Shown: one piece after another, positions 12,401 through 24,400 of the stretch | Position numbering within the stretch: the first letter of the stretch is position 1 | Layout: each line of letters starts with the position of its first letter | From: Engraulis encrasicolus | Taxonomy: Eukaryota > Chordata > Actinopteri > Clupeiformes > Engraulidae | Assembly: GCF_034702125.1 (NCBI RefSeq) | Contig: NC_085869.1 | Location: forward strand, 15,307,544-15,371,543 | Length of the DNA: 64,000 nt | Direction of reading: 5' to 3' | Notes under the pieces: model-generated | Databases searched by the model: none | Told to the model about the DNA's origin: nothing | Seen by the model: the letters and a program-made list of their open reading frames with translations, nothing else | Program-made: the position numbers and the translations under genes

Positions 12401-15400
12401 ATCTTAGTGTTGGTGGAAGAAGACAACTCCCTCCTGTCCTTCATCCACGCAATCCTCAGGGGAGGAGAACCTCGGACATGACAGCGGAGGGTGAGCTTAC
12501 CCTCCTCATTCACTGTCATTGGCTTAAGAGGTATGTCAAAGCTTGGGGGCACCTTGTGCTCTGTATTGCAAAAGAAAAAAAATGGCAGACATAATTATAC
12601 TAGCAGCAATAGCAATAATAATGTTAGCAATGTCGCAAGCACAGAAAGTTAAATAAAAATGCAAGAATAACCACTCTCAATGTGGCAAGCAAAACTGCAA
12701 GAGAGAACATGATACCGTCATGTCTGCGAGCAGCAAGCACAAGTGAAAGAAGTAAAAAATAATAATAAAAAAACACACATATTTGCAAGCAAGTAACCTC
12801 ATCAAATGTAATTACTTGTATGGGTTAAGGGAAATTAAACAGACAAAACATAAAGCAAGCAGATAGCAATACCCCACAAACACTGTAGCAAGCAAAAAAA
12901 ACATTGTAGCAAGATGAACAAGCAACAACCACGAATGACATAACGCAAGCAAAAGATGATCAAATACCGTAACTGTTGCAAGCAAAATGTAGTGTAGCAA
13001 GCAAAATAGCAAGACTGAAAATCATAGGAGCAAACTCAATAGCAAGAGTAACCACCAAACATCAAACGGTCATCAAACGATCACATAGATGAACAAATCC
13101 AGCTTAAGAAGAAAACATTGCTTATTGGTGTGTGCAACCATTACCACCAATCAAGCACACTGCGACAGCAGAACAAATGTTGCCCTGTCACAGTGTTCTC
13201 CAAACGCAACACACCAATGCAAACGCAACGCAATAACACAAAAAAACTGAACGGCATACACGGAACGGCACGGCACGGCATAACATACACTGAAATGGCA
13301 TACACTGCTGCTCATACAATACCTGAGATTCTCACTGTTGCCTCGCAACTGTCCCTGCCCGCTTCATTTGTGGCTTTGCAGGTGTACATGCCACTGTCTG
13401 AGGTCTGGGACTTCTTGATACAGAGAACAGCCACATTGCTCTTGAAGGATATGTCGTACTGCTCAGAACTGTAGATTTCCCTGCCATCTTTGTACCAGTT
13501 CACAGTCATGGGCTGAGATCCAGACAGACGGCCCTCTACTTTCACAACTTTGCCCTCAACGTCCTCAATAGTCTCAGCAGGCTTTTTGGTGAAGGTGGGA
13601 GGTATTTTACGCTCTGAAATAAGAAAGGTACACTAAACGTTAAAACTAGACCAAAGAAAAAAGAAAGAAAAAAAAAAAAACAGCCGTCCTCTTCAGAATA
13701 TTGCAGAGCATCAGAAAAGCAGTAGAGCTGTTGTCAAATGAGCAGCAAAAATAAGCAGCCACCATCACACAGAAGCCGTTGAAAGGGATACCTTGTACAG
13801 TTACTTCCGCGGAACAAGAGTCCTTTCCCATGTCATTAGTAGCATGACAAGAATAACGTCCAGAGTCATTTTTATCTGCTTTTAGTATGGTGAGGTGGGC
13901 AGTGTTTTCCACACAGGATATTTTATAATTTCCACCTGTGCGAATGTCTTTGTGATCTTTTGACCACGTCACTTTCATGGGCATAGACCCGGTCATGTGA
14001 CATTCCAGCTCCACCCTATCGCCCACAGTTACTTCCATTGGCAAAAGCTTTCTATCAAAGACCGGTGGATATCTTGGCTCTATAACATCAGGTAGAAAAT
14101 AACATGGTTGGAGATGTTAAGTACATGTTTATAATTCGCATATCAAATCTGTCAGACAACTTGACTAAACCAAACAGACCTTGAAGTGTGAGTTTGGCTC
14201 GGCAAGATGCTGTTCCAACACTATTTGTCGCAACGCAAGTGTATTCTCCGGAATGCCTCATCTCTCCTCGGGCTATTTCAAGTACGGCCGAGTTATCATC
14301 AAAACTCATTGAGAATTCTGCAGTGTTTCTCAAGGGTTCACCGTCTTTCAGCCAGGATATCTCCATAGGAGAGGAACCAGCCACACGACACTCAAACTTG
14401 ACTGCCTGTCCCTCAGTTTGCTGTATACTGGTAATTTTCTTGGGGAAAGATGGTGGCGTTTTGACATCTGAAATGCAATTGTTTAACTTAGACACTGAAT
14501 GGGGTAGGTTTTGTGCTGAAAACAGTTTACTATTTATAGTTACAAGAAAAAATACTGAAATGTCGGACAATTGTGAGTCACCTTGCACAGTAAGTTGGCA
14601 ACTGGACGATGCTGATCCAATATTGTTTTCTGCTTTGCATGTATATTCACCAATGTCCGCTTTAGAAGTTTTGCTTATTTTGAGAGAGGCCACACCTTTT
14701 GAGAACTCCATTTTGCACATAGCAGAGGATCTCAGTTTTCCATCGGCTTTAAACCAGGATACTTTAATCTCAGGTGTGCCCCCTATTTGGCATTTTAAGC
14801 AAACAGCATCTCCAGCCGTGACATCCATTGGCTCCAATTGCTCAATAAAGTATGGAGGCTCTACAGTTCAATTTTTAAAAAAGAAAAAACATTGTTGCGA
14901 AAAAAGATGCGAAATACAATGTAACTACATGCATACACCATAAACTAATGTCAGCATAGACATTAAAATCACAACACAAACCTAATATAGCGACATTGCT
15001 ATGGCAAATATCTGTTCCAGCTCCATTAGAAATTTCGCAAGAGTATTTCCCTGCTGACTCCTTGTCACTGTTCAGACACTCCAGGATGCAGGAGCTTTCA
15101 GTCGTAGTCATGTTGTATTTGTAAGAGGAATAGATCTCTTGGCCATCCTTATGCCATTTCACATGGATTTCAGGACTTCCAGAATACGTGCATTCAAGAA
15201 TCAAGGATTTCCCCATTTCAACAGAAAGGTCTTTAAGTTTCTTAATAAAACGAGCAGGTTCTAGGACAAAACAACACACACATTAATAGTAACAAGTCTC
15301 CAACGAAAAACAAACACAATGCCGTCATGCACCAAACAAAAACCAACCTTTCACAAACAGGTTCACAGTGCAGTTCTCCTTTCCAGCATCGTTAAATATT

Positions 15401-18400
15401 TGGCATGTGTACTCTCCTGCGTGGGATTTATCAACGTTCCGGAGCTCCAAGGTAGCCGTGTCACCTTTAAGTGCTATTTCACAGCCCCTTCCAGCCACAA
15501 CTTCCTTGCTCCCTCTAAACCATTTGAGTTTCAGGGGGGCGCTTCCCCTCACTGTTGCGGTAAACGTAACGTTTGCGCCAGGCAATGCTTCCAGCGGTTG
15601 GGGTTGGGTCACAAAAGATGGAGGCTCTACAGGAGATACAGAGGAGGAATACTTCAGGATCTTGGCCATTCGCCCATATTTAACCAATTTTGTTAAAAAA
15701 AGAAATAATACAACTGCAAAAAGGTGCATTAATCACCCCTAAGCATAGACTAACCTTTCACAACGAAAGTGGAAATGGTTTCAGTTGTTCCTGCTCTGTT
15801 AACAGCTTTACACTGGTACTTTCCAGAATCGGTCAGTTTGAGTGAGGGAATTTTCAGCGTGCAGGTGTTGTCAGCGAATGCGATTTCGTAGTTAGGTCCA
15901 CTTGTGATCTCCGCTCCGTCATGATACCACGAGATTGTGAAAGGTGAACTTCCAGACACTTTACAGTCCAGTTCACCTAATTTACCCACAATGCTCTGGA
16001 CATCTTTCAGTTTCCGTGAGAATGTTGGAGGGATTAACTTATCTGTGTAAAAATGCACAGTTATTGAACATGGGGGTTCAGGCACTATGGCACTTGATGA
16101 TATTTAACACACCTGAGGAAATAACAACAAACCTAGGACGGTGAGGTGCATTTTGCCGACATCGCGGCCAACTTCATTCTGGACCTCGAAAGTGTACTCT
16201 CCGCTGTCGTCCCTCTCACTCGTCATAATGTTAAGACTGGAAATGGTTTTGGCGAAGGTAATCCTGTACTTCCTTCCGCTTGACAGTTCCCTTCCATCTT
16301 TGTACCACTTTTGTCTTAACTCAGGGGTCCCACTGACGGTACACTCAAGAGCAGCTACATCGCCTTCCGTGACACTAAAAGAGTCTGTCCTGTCAACGAT
16401 CTTAGCGGGCTCTGTGAACAGGGGAGAGACCATATGTGTGTGTGAGCCCTGGGGGGTCCAAATTTAAAAAGATGTGGCATGCACACTGCCTGAAACACAT
16501 ATACAGACCTAGAACAGTCAGGTTAGCCATGCACTCTGCCACCCCAGCATCATTTTTGAGCTGACAGGTATATTTCCCAGCCGTGGTTTTGTCGGCCTTA
16601 AAGATTTTAAGAGTGACTTGGTTGTTCTCAAAGGTAATTTTGCGGTTGTCACCATCCCTAAGAACATGATCTTTGTCCTGAACCCAAGACACTGTCATTG
16701 GCTCAGAGCCTTTCACTGTAGCGACCAGAGTCACTTCCTCCCCGGTCATTGCTGTCATATTGGACAGTTTCTTCACAAAGACAGGCGGCTCTGTATAGTT
16801 CAAAAAAGATTTTCAAAGACATTTAATGAAACATATACCTCATAGCAAAGTCACAGGATTTTACAGCACCCCATACACAAAACGTATACAAACCTCTGAG
16901 CATTACAGACACACTGCATGTGTCGCTTCCTACACTGTTGGATGCTTTGCACTCATATTCACTGGCATCGGATGCCTCCAGACCAAGGATGTGCATTGTG
17001 GTGGAACATCCTTCATACACAAACTTATATTTCCTGCCCTCCTTAAGTGCCTTCTTGTCTTTGAACCAGGTTATGTCAAAAGGTGCTGTGCCTTTTAGTT
17101 CACAGTTCAGACTGACATCTTTGCCTTTCAGTCCTTCAACAGGTTGAGGCACTTTGATGAAAGATGGCGGTTCTGTAAATAATATAACTCCAGTTTAATA
17201 TTGTTGTATTGCAGTACATAATTGGTGGGTATCCAACCATTCTATAGCCTACATCTTTCTGCTTAGTAATGTGTAGTATTTGTATTATTTAATGTGCTTC
17301 AGAAATCAGCACCCCAGAACTGAATGGGCCAAATGCAGAATGAAATATCATGACAATTACAATTTACGTTTTCTTCTATTCGTGATAAATGCATCACTGA
17401 CCTCCTCGGGATGTACACCGCTAAGAATATTTGCTGGATAACAAGAGAGGTCTGACATCTTTTTTAAGCAAATAAGGTGCCAAATCTGCTGCATCCGGCC
17501 CATTCTAGTGTGCTACTTAAATTACTGTGACAAACTGTCTTATCTTAAATGTAGACATGCTCCCACTTGAATCTCACAGTATTCCTCTATTAGCTGACCT
17601 ACTATATCACTGCAAATGTGTGAAATACAATAAATATAATGTGTTAACTATGTAGTAACATTTACTCAATGCCTGAATGCCAAGTACAATGCATACAGTA
17701 CACACTCCGAATGTACAAAATATACTGTATTACTGTACACGTAACATCTTAAAGATGTTGCATGTTCATTTCACACGATCACAATGATTGGTTATCTGAC
17801 CTTTCACTGAGAGAGAGGAGCTGCAGCTTTTAGTTCCCGCATCATTCTGAACCTCACACGTATACACTCCATCGTCCTCAAATGATGCAGTGGCTATATG
17901 AAGGACTGCCAACACGCCATCAAAGGATATCTTGCAGTTGTAACTTTCAGTGAGTTTTGAATCATTTTTGAACCAGTTAACCTGGAGAGGTGGAGTGCCA
18001 GTGACTTTGCATTCAAGAACGACAGAGTCACTCAGTTTCACAAACTTTGTGCTTGGAAGCTTCTGTGCAAAGTCTGGAGGTTCTGTAAAAATGACAGATT
18101 AAAACAAGTCAGCATCCTGAGGGGGGAAAGTGGGGGAAAAAATGGCAAAATGGAAATCCGCGAATGGAAGATGGAAGATGGAGCTGGAAGAGGTGGAAAA
18201 ATAAGAGTTAATGGAAAATGAGGGGTGAGGCGCAAGAGGAAGGGAGAATGAGAGGATGGGAGGATGAGAGGATGGTGAGAGACAAAAATGGTGATGGCCA
18301 CACATATAGTGATGAAGAAACACACAAGTGATCCATGACAAAAAGAAAAAAAGAGACGTGACAACGAGGGAGCTGTGATGGGATGATGGGATCGCATTAA

Positions 18401-21400
18401 GGACACAAGATAAAGGAAGGTGACAATGAGGGAGCTGTGATGAGATGGGAAAATCGGATTAAGACTCAAGAAAAAAAGTGAAGTCCAACCTTTAACCAGT
18501 AAATCAGTGGTACACTTCACTGTACCAGCATCGTTGCTAACTTGACAAGAGTAAGTTCCTGATTGCAACACACCAACAGTTAAGAGATCTATGAAGCACG
18601 ATAAACCCTCCATTCCAGTAAAGCACGTTGGTCCAGTTATCAGCTCTGTGTCTTCCTTAAACCATTTGACGGTAAAGGGTGGAGTTCCTTTGAAGGTGCT
18701 CTTAAACCGAACTGTAGTGTTTGGCAGAACTGCCTGAGACTCTGGCTTCATCACAAAGCTTGGAGGCTCTAAAGTGCATTTGAAAGGAGAAAACACATTA
18801 ATGTATACCTCTGCGACTGGCAACCTTCTTAATATATATGTATCTATTTACTGATGTGTTTTAAGATATCAGCGCAATGAAGAGAGACTCCGACTGACCT
18901 TTCACCCTAAGCACTGCACTGCATTCACAGCTGCCTGCTTTGTTGGTCAGTTTGCAAGTGTACGTCCCAGTGTCTGTCTTGTCTAAGTGCTCAATCTCCA
19001 AGGCAGCACTATTGTCCTCTTGGACGATTTTGTGCTTTGTTCTACCAGATAGCTTATTTCCATCTTTGATCCATTCCACAGTAATTGGGAGGGATCCGGA
19101 TATTTTGCAGCTAACACGTACAGCAGAACCCAAAATCTCCTCCATGTCACTCAGGGGTTTTATGAAGGCAGGTGGAATTACCTGATCTGTTACCGAGATT
19201 GGAAGATCAAATTGTCAGATGCATCGTTTACAAAATAGTTATAATTTAAAAGTATAAACAATATGAAACACTGACCTACTACAACCAACTCAACCTTGCA
19301 TGTGCAGGCATTTATGTGGTTTGCTACTTCAAATACATAATGGCCTGTGTCTCCCTTTTGGGCAGACTGAATTTTAAGACTGCTGACGTTGTTTGCAAAG
19401 CTGACAACGTGCTGTCTGCTGGAAACCAGCTCCTTTCCATCTTTAGTCCATTTGGCTTTGAGCTCAGGAGTGCCTGTTACTTTGCAGTCTAAGCTGACCG
19501 GATCTCCAACAGTGACACTGATCGTGTCCGGCTTTTCAATAATCTGTGGGGGCTCTTTAAAAGCACAGATGGAAAGAAGTTCAAAACTGATCAAACATGT
19601 AATGTATATGTATAGTCATACCATACCACTGATATTGTACAATCATATTGTAAACTGCCTCAGAAATACTATACGCAGTATGATTGGGTGATATAAAAAG
19701 GACAAACCTTGCACCAGAAGGGTCGCAAAGCATTTCTCTTGTCCTGCTTCATTGACAGCTTGACAAGTGTACCTTCCACCATGACCTGACTCACAGACTG
19801 GAATTCTCAGAATAGCCACGCTACCATCAAACATCTTTTCAATCTTTGGATCCTCCAAGATCCACTCTTCATCTTTTTGCCACTGAACAGTCAAGGGAGC
19901 AGATCCCTTCACCACACACTTTAACTCTGCCATTTTTCCAAGGACTGTGGCAACATTTTGGATCTTCTCTACAAATGATGGTGGTTCTAATGAGAAAGAC
20001 AAGAGGTTAACTTTGAAAAGCCTACCTATACTGTACGAACTATTACTGACATTTGGTATTATGTGTTTCTTTACACACCTTTGATTCTAAGCTCTGCTCG
20101 ACAAGAGCAGCTTCCTACTTCATTCGCCACTGTGCACTGATATTCCCCAGCATCCAAAGCATCGCACTTCTGGATTTCAAGATGTATAGTTCCATTTTTC
20201 CTTGTCATAACGTGCTTTGTGCTCAGTTTGATCTCCTTTGAGTCCTTGTGCCAAGTTATCTCAAATGGAGCAGTGCCAGTAACCTGGCACTCAAGGGATG
20301 TGCTAGCACCATTTACAACCTCAACGGGTGTCAGTTGCTTAATAAAGGCGGGGGGCTCTGAAACAATAAAAACATAAAACTATAGTTGCTTGTCCCTTTT
20401 CAAATGCAAACAAATACATTAATTACACAACTGAAGAGAACCGGATGACTAACCTTTCACTTTAAATTCCATGCTACAGCTTTCACTACCAGCTTCATTG
20501 CGAGCCTCACAGTAGTAAACCCCACTGTCTTTGATCTCAGAGCCAAGTATCTCAAGCTTTGCCAAAGAATTAGAGAAGTCCATCTTATATCTATTACTTG
20601 GACTTAACTCATTTCCATCCTTGAACCAGTAAATATCTATTTCAGGAGTTCCAACAACCTGACATTCAAAGACAACATTTTGACTGGGTCTAACAACAGT
20701 GAGGCCCTCAGGCTTTCGGGTGAATTTCGGAGGTTCTGAAGAATAGAAGGAAAAATGACCAAAAACAGTAAATACACATGTATTCTGAAAGTCAGCAGTC
20801 CTCAATTAAAAGATGTATTTATACTACAAATAAAGGAAAACAACCTTTCACAAACAGTGTTGCCTGGCATTTGTCTGAACCAACAACATTGCTGACTTCA
20901 CAGATGTACTCTCCGGAGTCTGTTGTCTTAGCAAAGAAAAGCTCCAAAGAGGTGGAGGAGTCATCTTTCAGAATGGCACAATCAACACTTGTTGTGATCT
21001 CCTTATTGGATTTAAACCATTTGATGTTCAGCGGTGGAGTGCCAGTTATGAGTGCAGTAAACTTCACCTTTGACCCAGGAATAACTTCCACAGATTCAGG
21101 CTTTTCAATTATCATGGGGGGCTCTGTATAAAAAAAAAGTAACAAAGCATTTTGCAATGTAAATCTGATCTTGCTGTTACTGTAGCACAGTAAGTCTCAA
21201 GTAGTATTCTTACTTAATATGTCCTGGAAAGAGTGAAAAATACAAAATGACTTACATAGCGATATGTTTTATGCTATATGAAATTTTAATTGATCTTAAA
21301 TCTGAAATAAGGGAGAAAGACGTCGAACCTTGAACTTTCAAAATCCCAGAGCACTGATCAGTGCCTGCTTTGTTTTCAGCGATGCAAGTGTACGTGCCAC

Positions 21401-24400
21401 TGTCAGCGCTCTCAAGGCGAGTGATCTCCAGAGAAGCGGCATTTTCAAAGAATATGCACTTGTGCTTCTCATCTGCCTCTACTTCCTTATGGTCTTTGTA
21501 CCAATGCACAGTGATGGGCAAGGACCCAGATACTAGACAGTCCAACTGGGCAAAAGACCCTTTAATGCCTTCCATTTCTTTGAGCTTCCTTGTGAATGAT
21601 GGCTTGATAATTTGATCTGTTGTAGAACAAGTAAAAGACTTAAGTAACTATAACTTAATGTTACTTTGAGCAGAAGAAGAAAAACGTGTAATGGGTAGAA
21701 ACAGCACAAAATTAAACTGACCTAGAACTGAAACAGTAGTAACGCAGGAGTCGTTTCCGACATCATTGGAAACGTCAAATACGTATTCATCACTGTCACT
21801 CTGTTCTGTTGCCAAGATTTTTAGGACTGAGCTCTTGTCCGTGCTTTGGACTTTGTATTTTTTGCCTGAGGTCAGCTCTTTTCCATTTCTACACCATTTG
21901 GCCTTCAGGGGCTTAGTCCCCGAGAATCTGCACTCAAGGGTTGCAGGGTCTCCTGCTGTTACACTGATAGACTTAGCAGGATCTGTAATATTTGCTGGCT
22001 CTGAAAATGGACAGCAAACTAAGTTAGACAAAGTACATCATCTCTCACTATGTAATCAAGTTCTTACTTTGCATCAAAGGCATCAAACCCACCAAGGTAA
22101 ATGGTGGCGTATATGAATGTTAACAAACCTTTGACTGCTAATGTTGCTGTACATTTCTGACTTCCTGCTTCGTTCTGGGCCTGACAGGTATACTTGCCAC
22201 CGTGGTTCAACTGAACACTGGTTATGTATAACACTGCTGTTCTGTTTTCAAAAGACATCTGTACATGCTCAGAATCTTTCATTTCAAGTTCGTCTTTCAG
22301 CCAGGTAATGGTCAAGGGCAGAGATCCTTTCAGTACACACTGCATTGTTAGCTTACTGCTAAGAACAGCATTCATGTTTTCAATCTTCTGGACGAATGAT
22401 GGAGGTTCTAATGAGGGAAAATCAATGAGTATACTGAGATCAGTACAGTTTTAATATACAGTAACTACCCTCAAAGATAGCACATTATATTTATACATGT
22501 AAGAAATATACGTTGCTGCTAACCAACCTTTAAGAGAAATCTGGAACTCGCAAGATGTCTTCCCTACATCATTTGCAACTGTGCACTGATAATTCCCAGC
22601 ATCACTGGCATCGAATTTCAGAACTTGCAGAGTAGCAATGTCATTCTTAAGACTCATGATGTGTCTCCTGTCAGTCCTGATCTGTTTGGAGTCTTTCAAG
22701 TACGTAATCTCAAAGGGTGCTGAACCTGATATCAACCCCTCTAATACAACATCGCAGCCTTTCACAACATCCTTGGCTTCAAAGCACCGCACAAATGCAG
22801 GAGGTTCTAAAAACAAAGATGGTCACAGCTGATTAATTCTGCTCTGTAGATTAAGACTGAATTGTAAATTCTATAATTTGACCATAGAGAAAAAGACACA
22901 CCTTTTACAGAGATCACAGAACTGCAACGGTCACTACCAGCATCATTTGATGCCATGCATATATAACTGCCACTATCATCAGTACTGCAGTTGACCATCT
23001 TGAAAGTGGCGACTGAGTTTGCAAAGGTCATTTGATATTTCTCATTTGAGCTGATTTCAGTATCATTCTTAAACCACTGTATATTGATAGGAGGGCTGCC
23101 AGTTACTTTGCACTCTAAAGTTACAGTGTTGCCAATCATTAAAAGTTTTGTGGACTCAAGCTTCGTCACAAACTTTGGGGGTTCTACAGGGGAAAGAAAC
23201 AAAATCATCTTTTAAATGAGAAAGACATCACACATTTAAAATGTCGCACACAGGAGAGAAAAAAAAGAGAAGACACTGCACCTTTTACAAACAAGACTGT
23301 GGTGCAGACCACTTTCCCAGCATCGTTGGACACTTGACAAGTGTATTTAGCTGAGTCAGTGGGTTTCACAGAGTGAAGCTCCAATGTGCTTGCAGAAGTT
23401 TCTTTCTTAATGAAACATGTGCCTCCTGTAATAATCTCCTTCTCCTCTCGAAACCATTTCACAATGAATGGAGCCGTTCCAGAATACACAGATTTAAAAC
23501 TGACAGTTGATCCTGGGATGACATCTTGGTTCTCTGGTTTGGTTATGAAGACTGGGGGTTCTAAATTACATTTCAAAGAGAAATATGTGCCTTATAATTC
23601 AATAACAATAACCAGTTCATGATTACATGGATGTAATTATGTGCACATAGTGTTACAAGCCATGATGTTCCCCTAACCTTTCACTTGCAAGCTTCCACTC
23701 GTTTCAGCATGCCCAGCAGAATTCTTTGCTTGACAAGAATATGCCCCAGCATCAGCTGTCTCTAAATTCAGTATTTTCAGCATTGCTGTACTTTCTTTAA
23801 AGTCCGTCTGATATTTCATTCCGGATGTGATTTGTTTTCCTTCCTTGAACCAAGATACAGTCATGGGCTGTGACCCAGACACTTTGCATTCCATTATTAC
23901 ATCACCTCCGACATTTCCATCAACTTTTTTAAGCATTTTTGTGAAGGTCGGTGGTATGATTCGATCTGCTCAGATGGACAGAAAGAAGTTAGTTAAGATA
24001 TCAATCAAATGTGTTACAAAGATCTTAAATAGATGTCTGGGTGAATCAAATGTGTTAATGAGACATTAAATACATATCTGAATCATTCAAATGTGTTTAA
24101 AAAGATATTAGATATTAGGTAAAATTAAACAAACCTAAAACTGTTACATCGAAAGAACATTCCTCTTTTCCAACACGGTTGGCCACCTCCATTTTGTATT
24201 CACAGCTGTCCGATTTATCAGCCGAAAGGATTTTTAACATGGCTACATTATCTTTAAGTGCAATTTTGTATTTTCTGCCCGATGTCATTTCTTTCGCAAC
24301 TTTGAACCACTTGACTTTCAGTTCTGGACTCCCTGAGATAGTGGCTTCCAAAGTGGCGGTTTCTCCAACAGTTACACTGATAGAGGGTGGACTCTCAACG

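Noticed and set aside
12690..13020. A CRISPR-like regular repeat
   Set aside because: The AGCAAGCA motifs are irregularly spaced and degenerate, and the sequence is an intron of a vertebrate gene.
14188..14943. A 251-codon plus-strand open frame
   Set aside because: It is antisense to w68 and w69 and crosses their intron; it has no independent support.
18038..18480. Coding continuation of w60 into its downstream intron
   Set aside because: The open frame there is proline/serine/phenylalanine-rich and antisense to a purine-rich repeat. The donor after LLVKG matches all other Ig exons.
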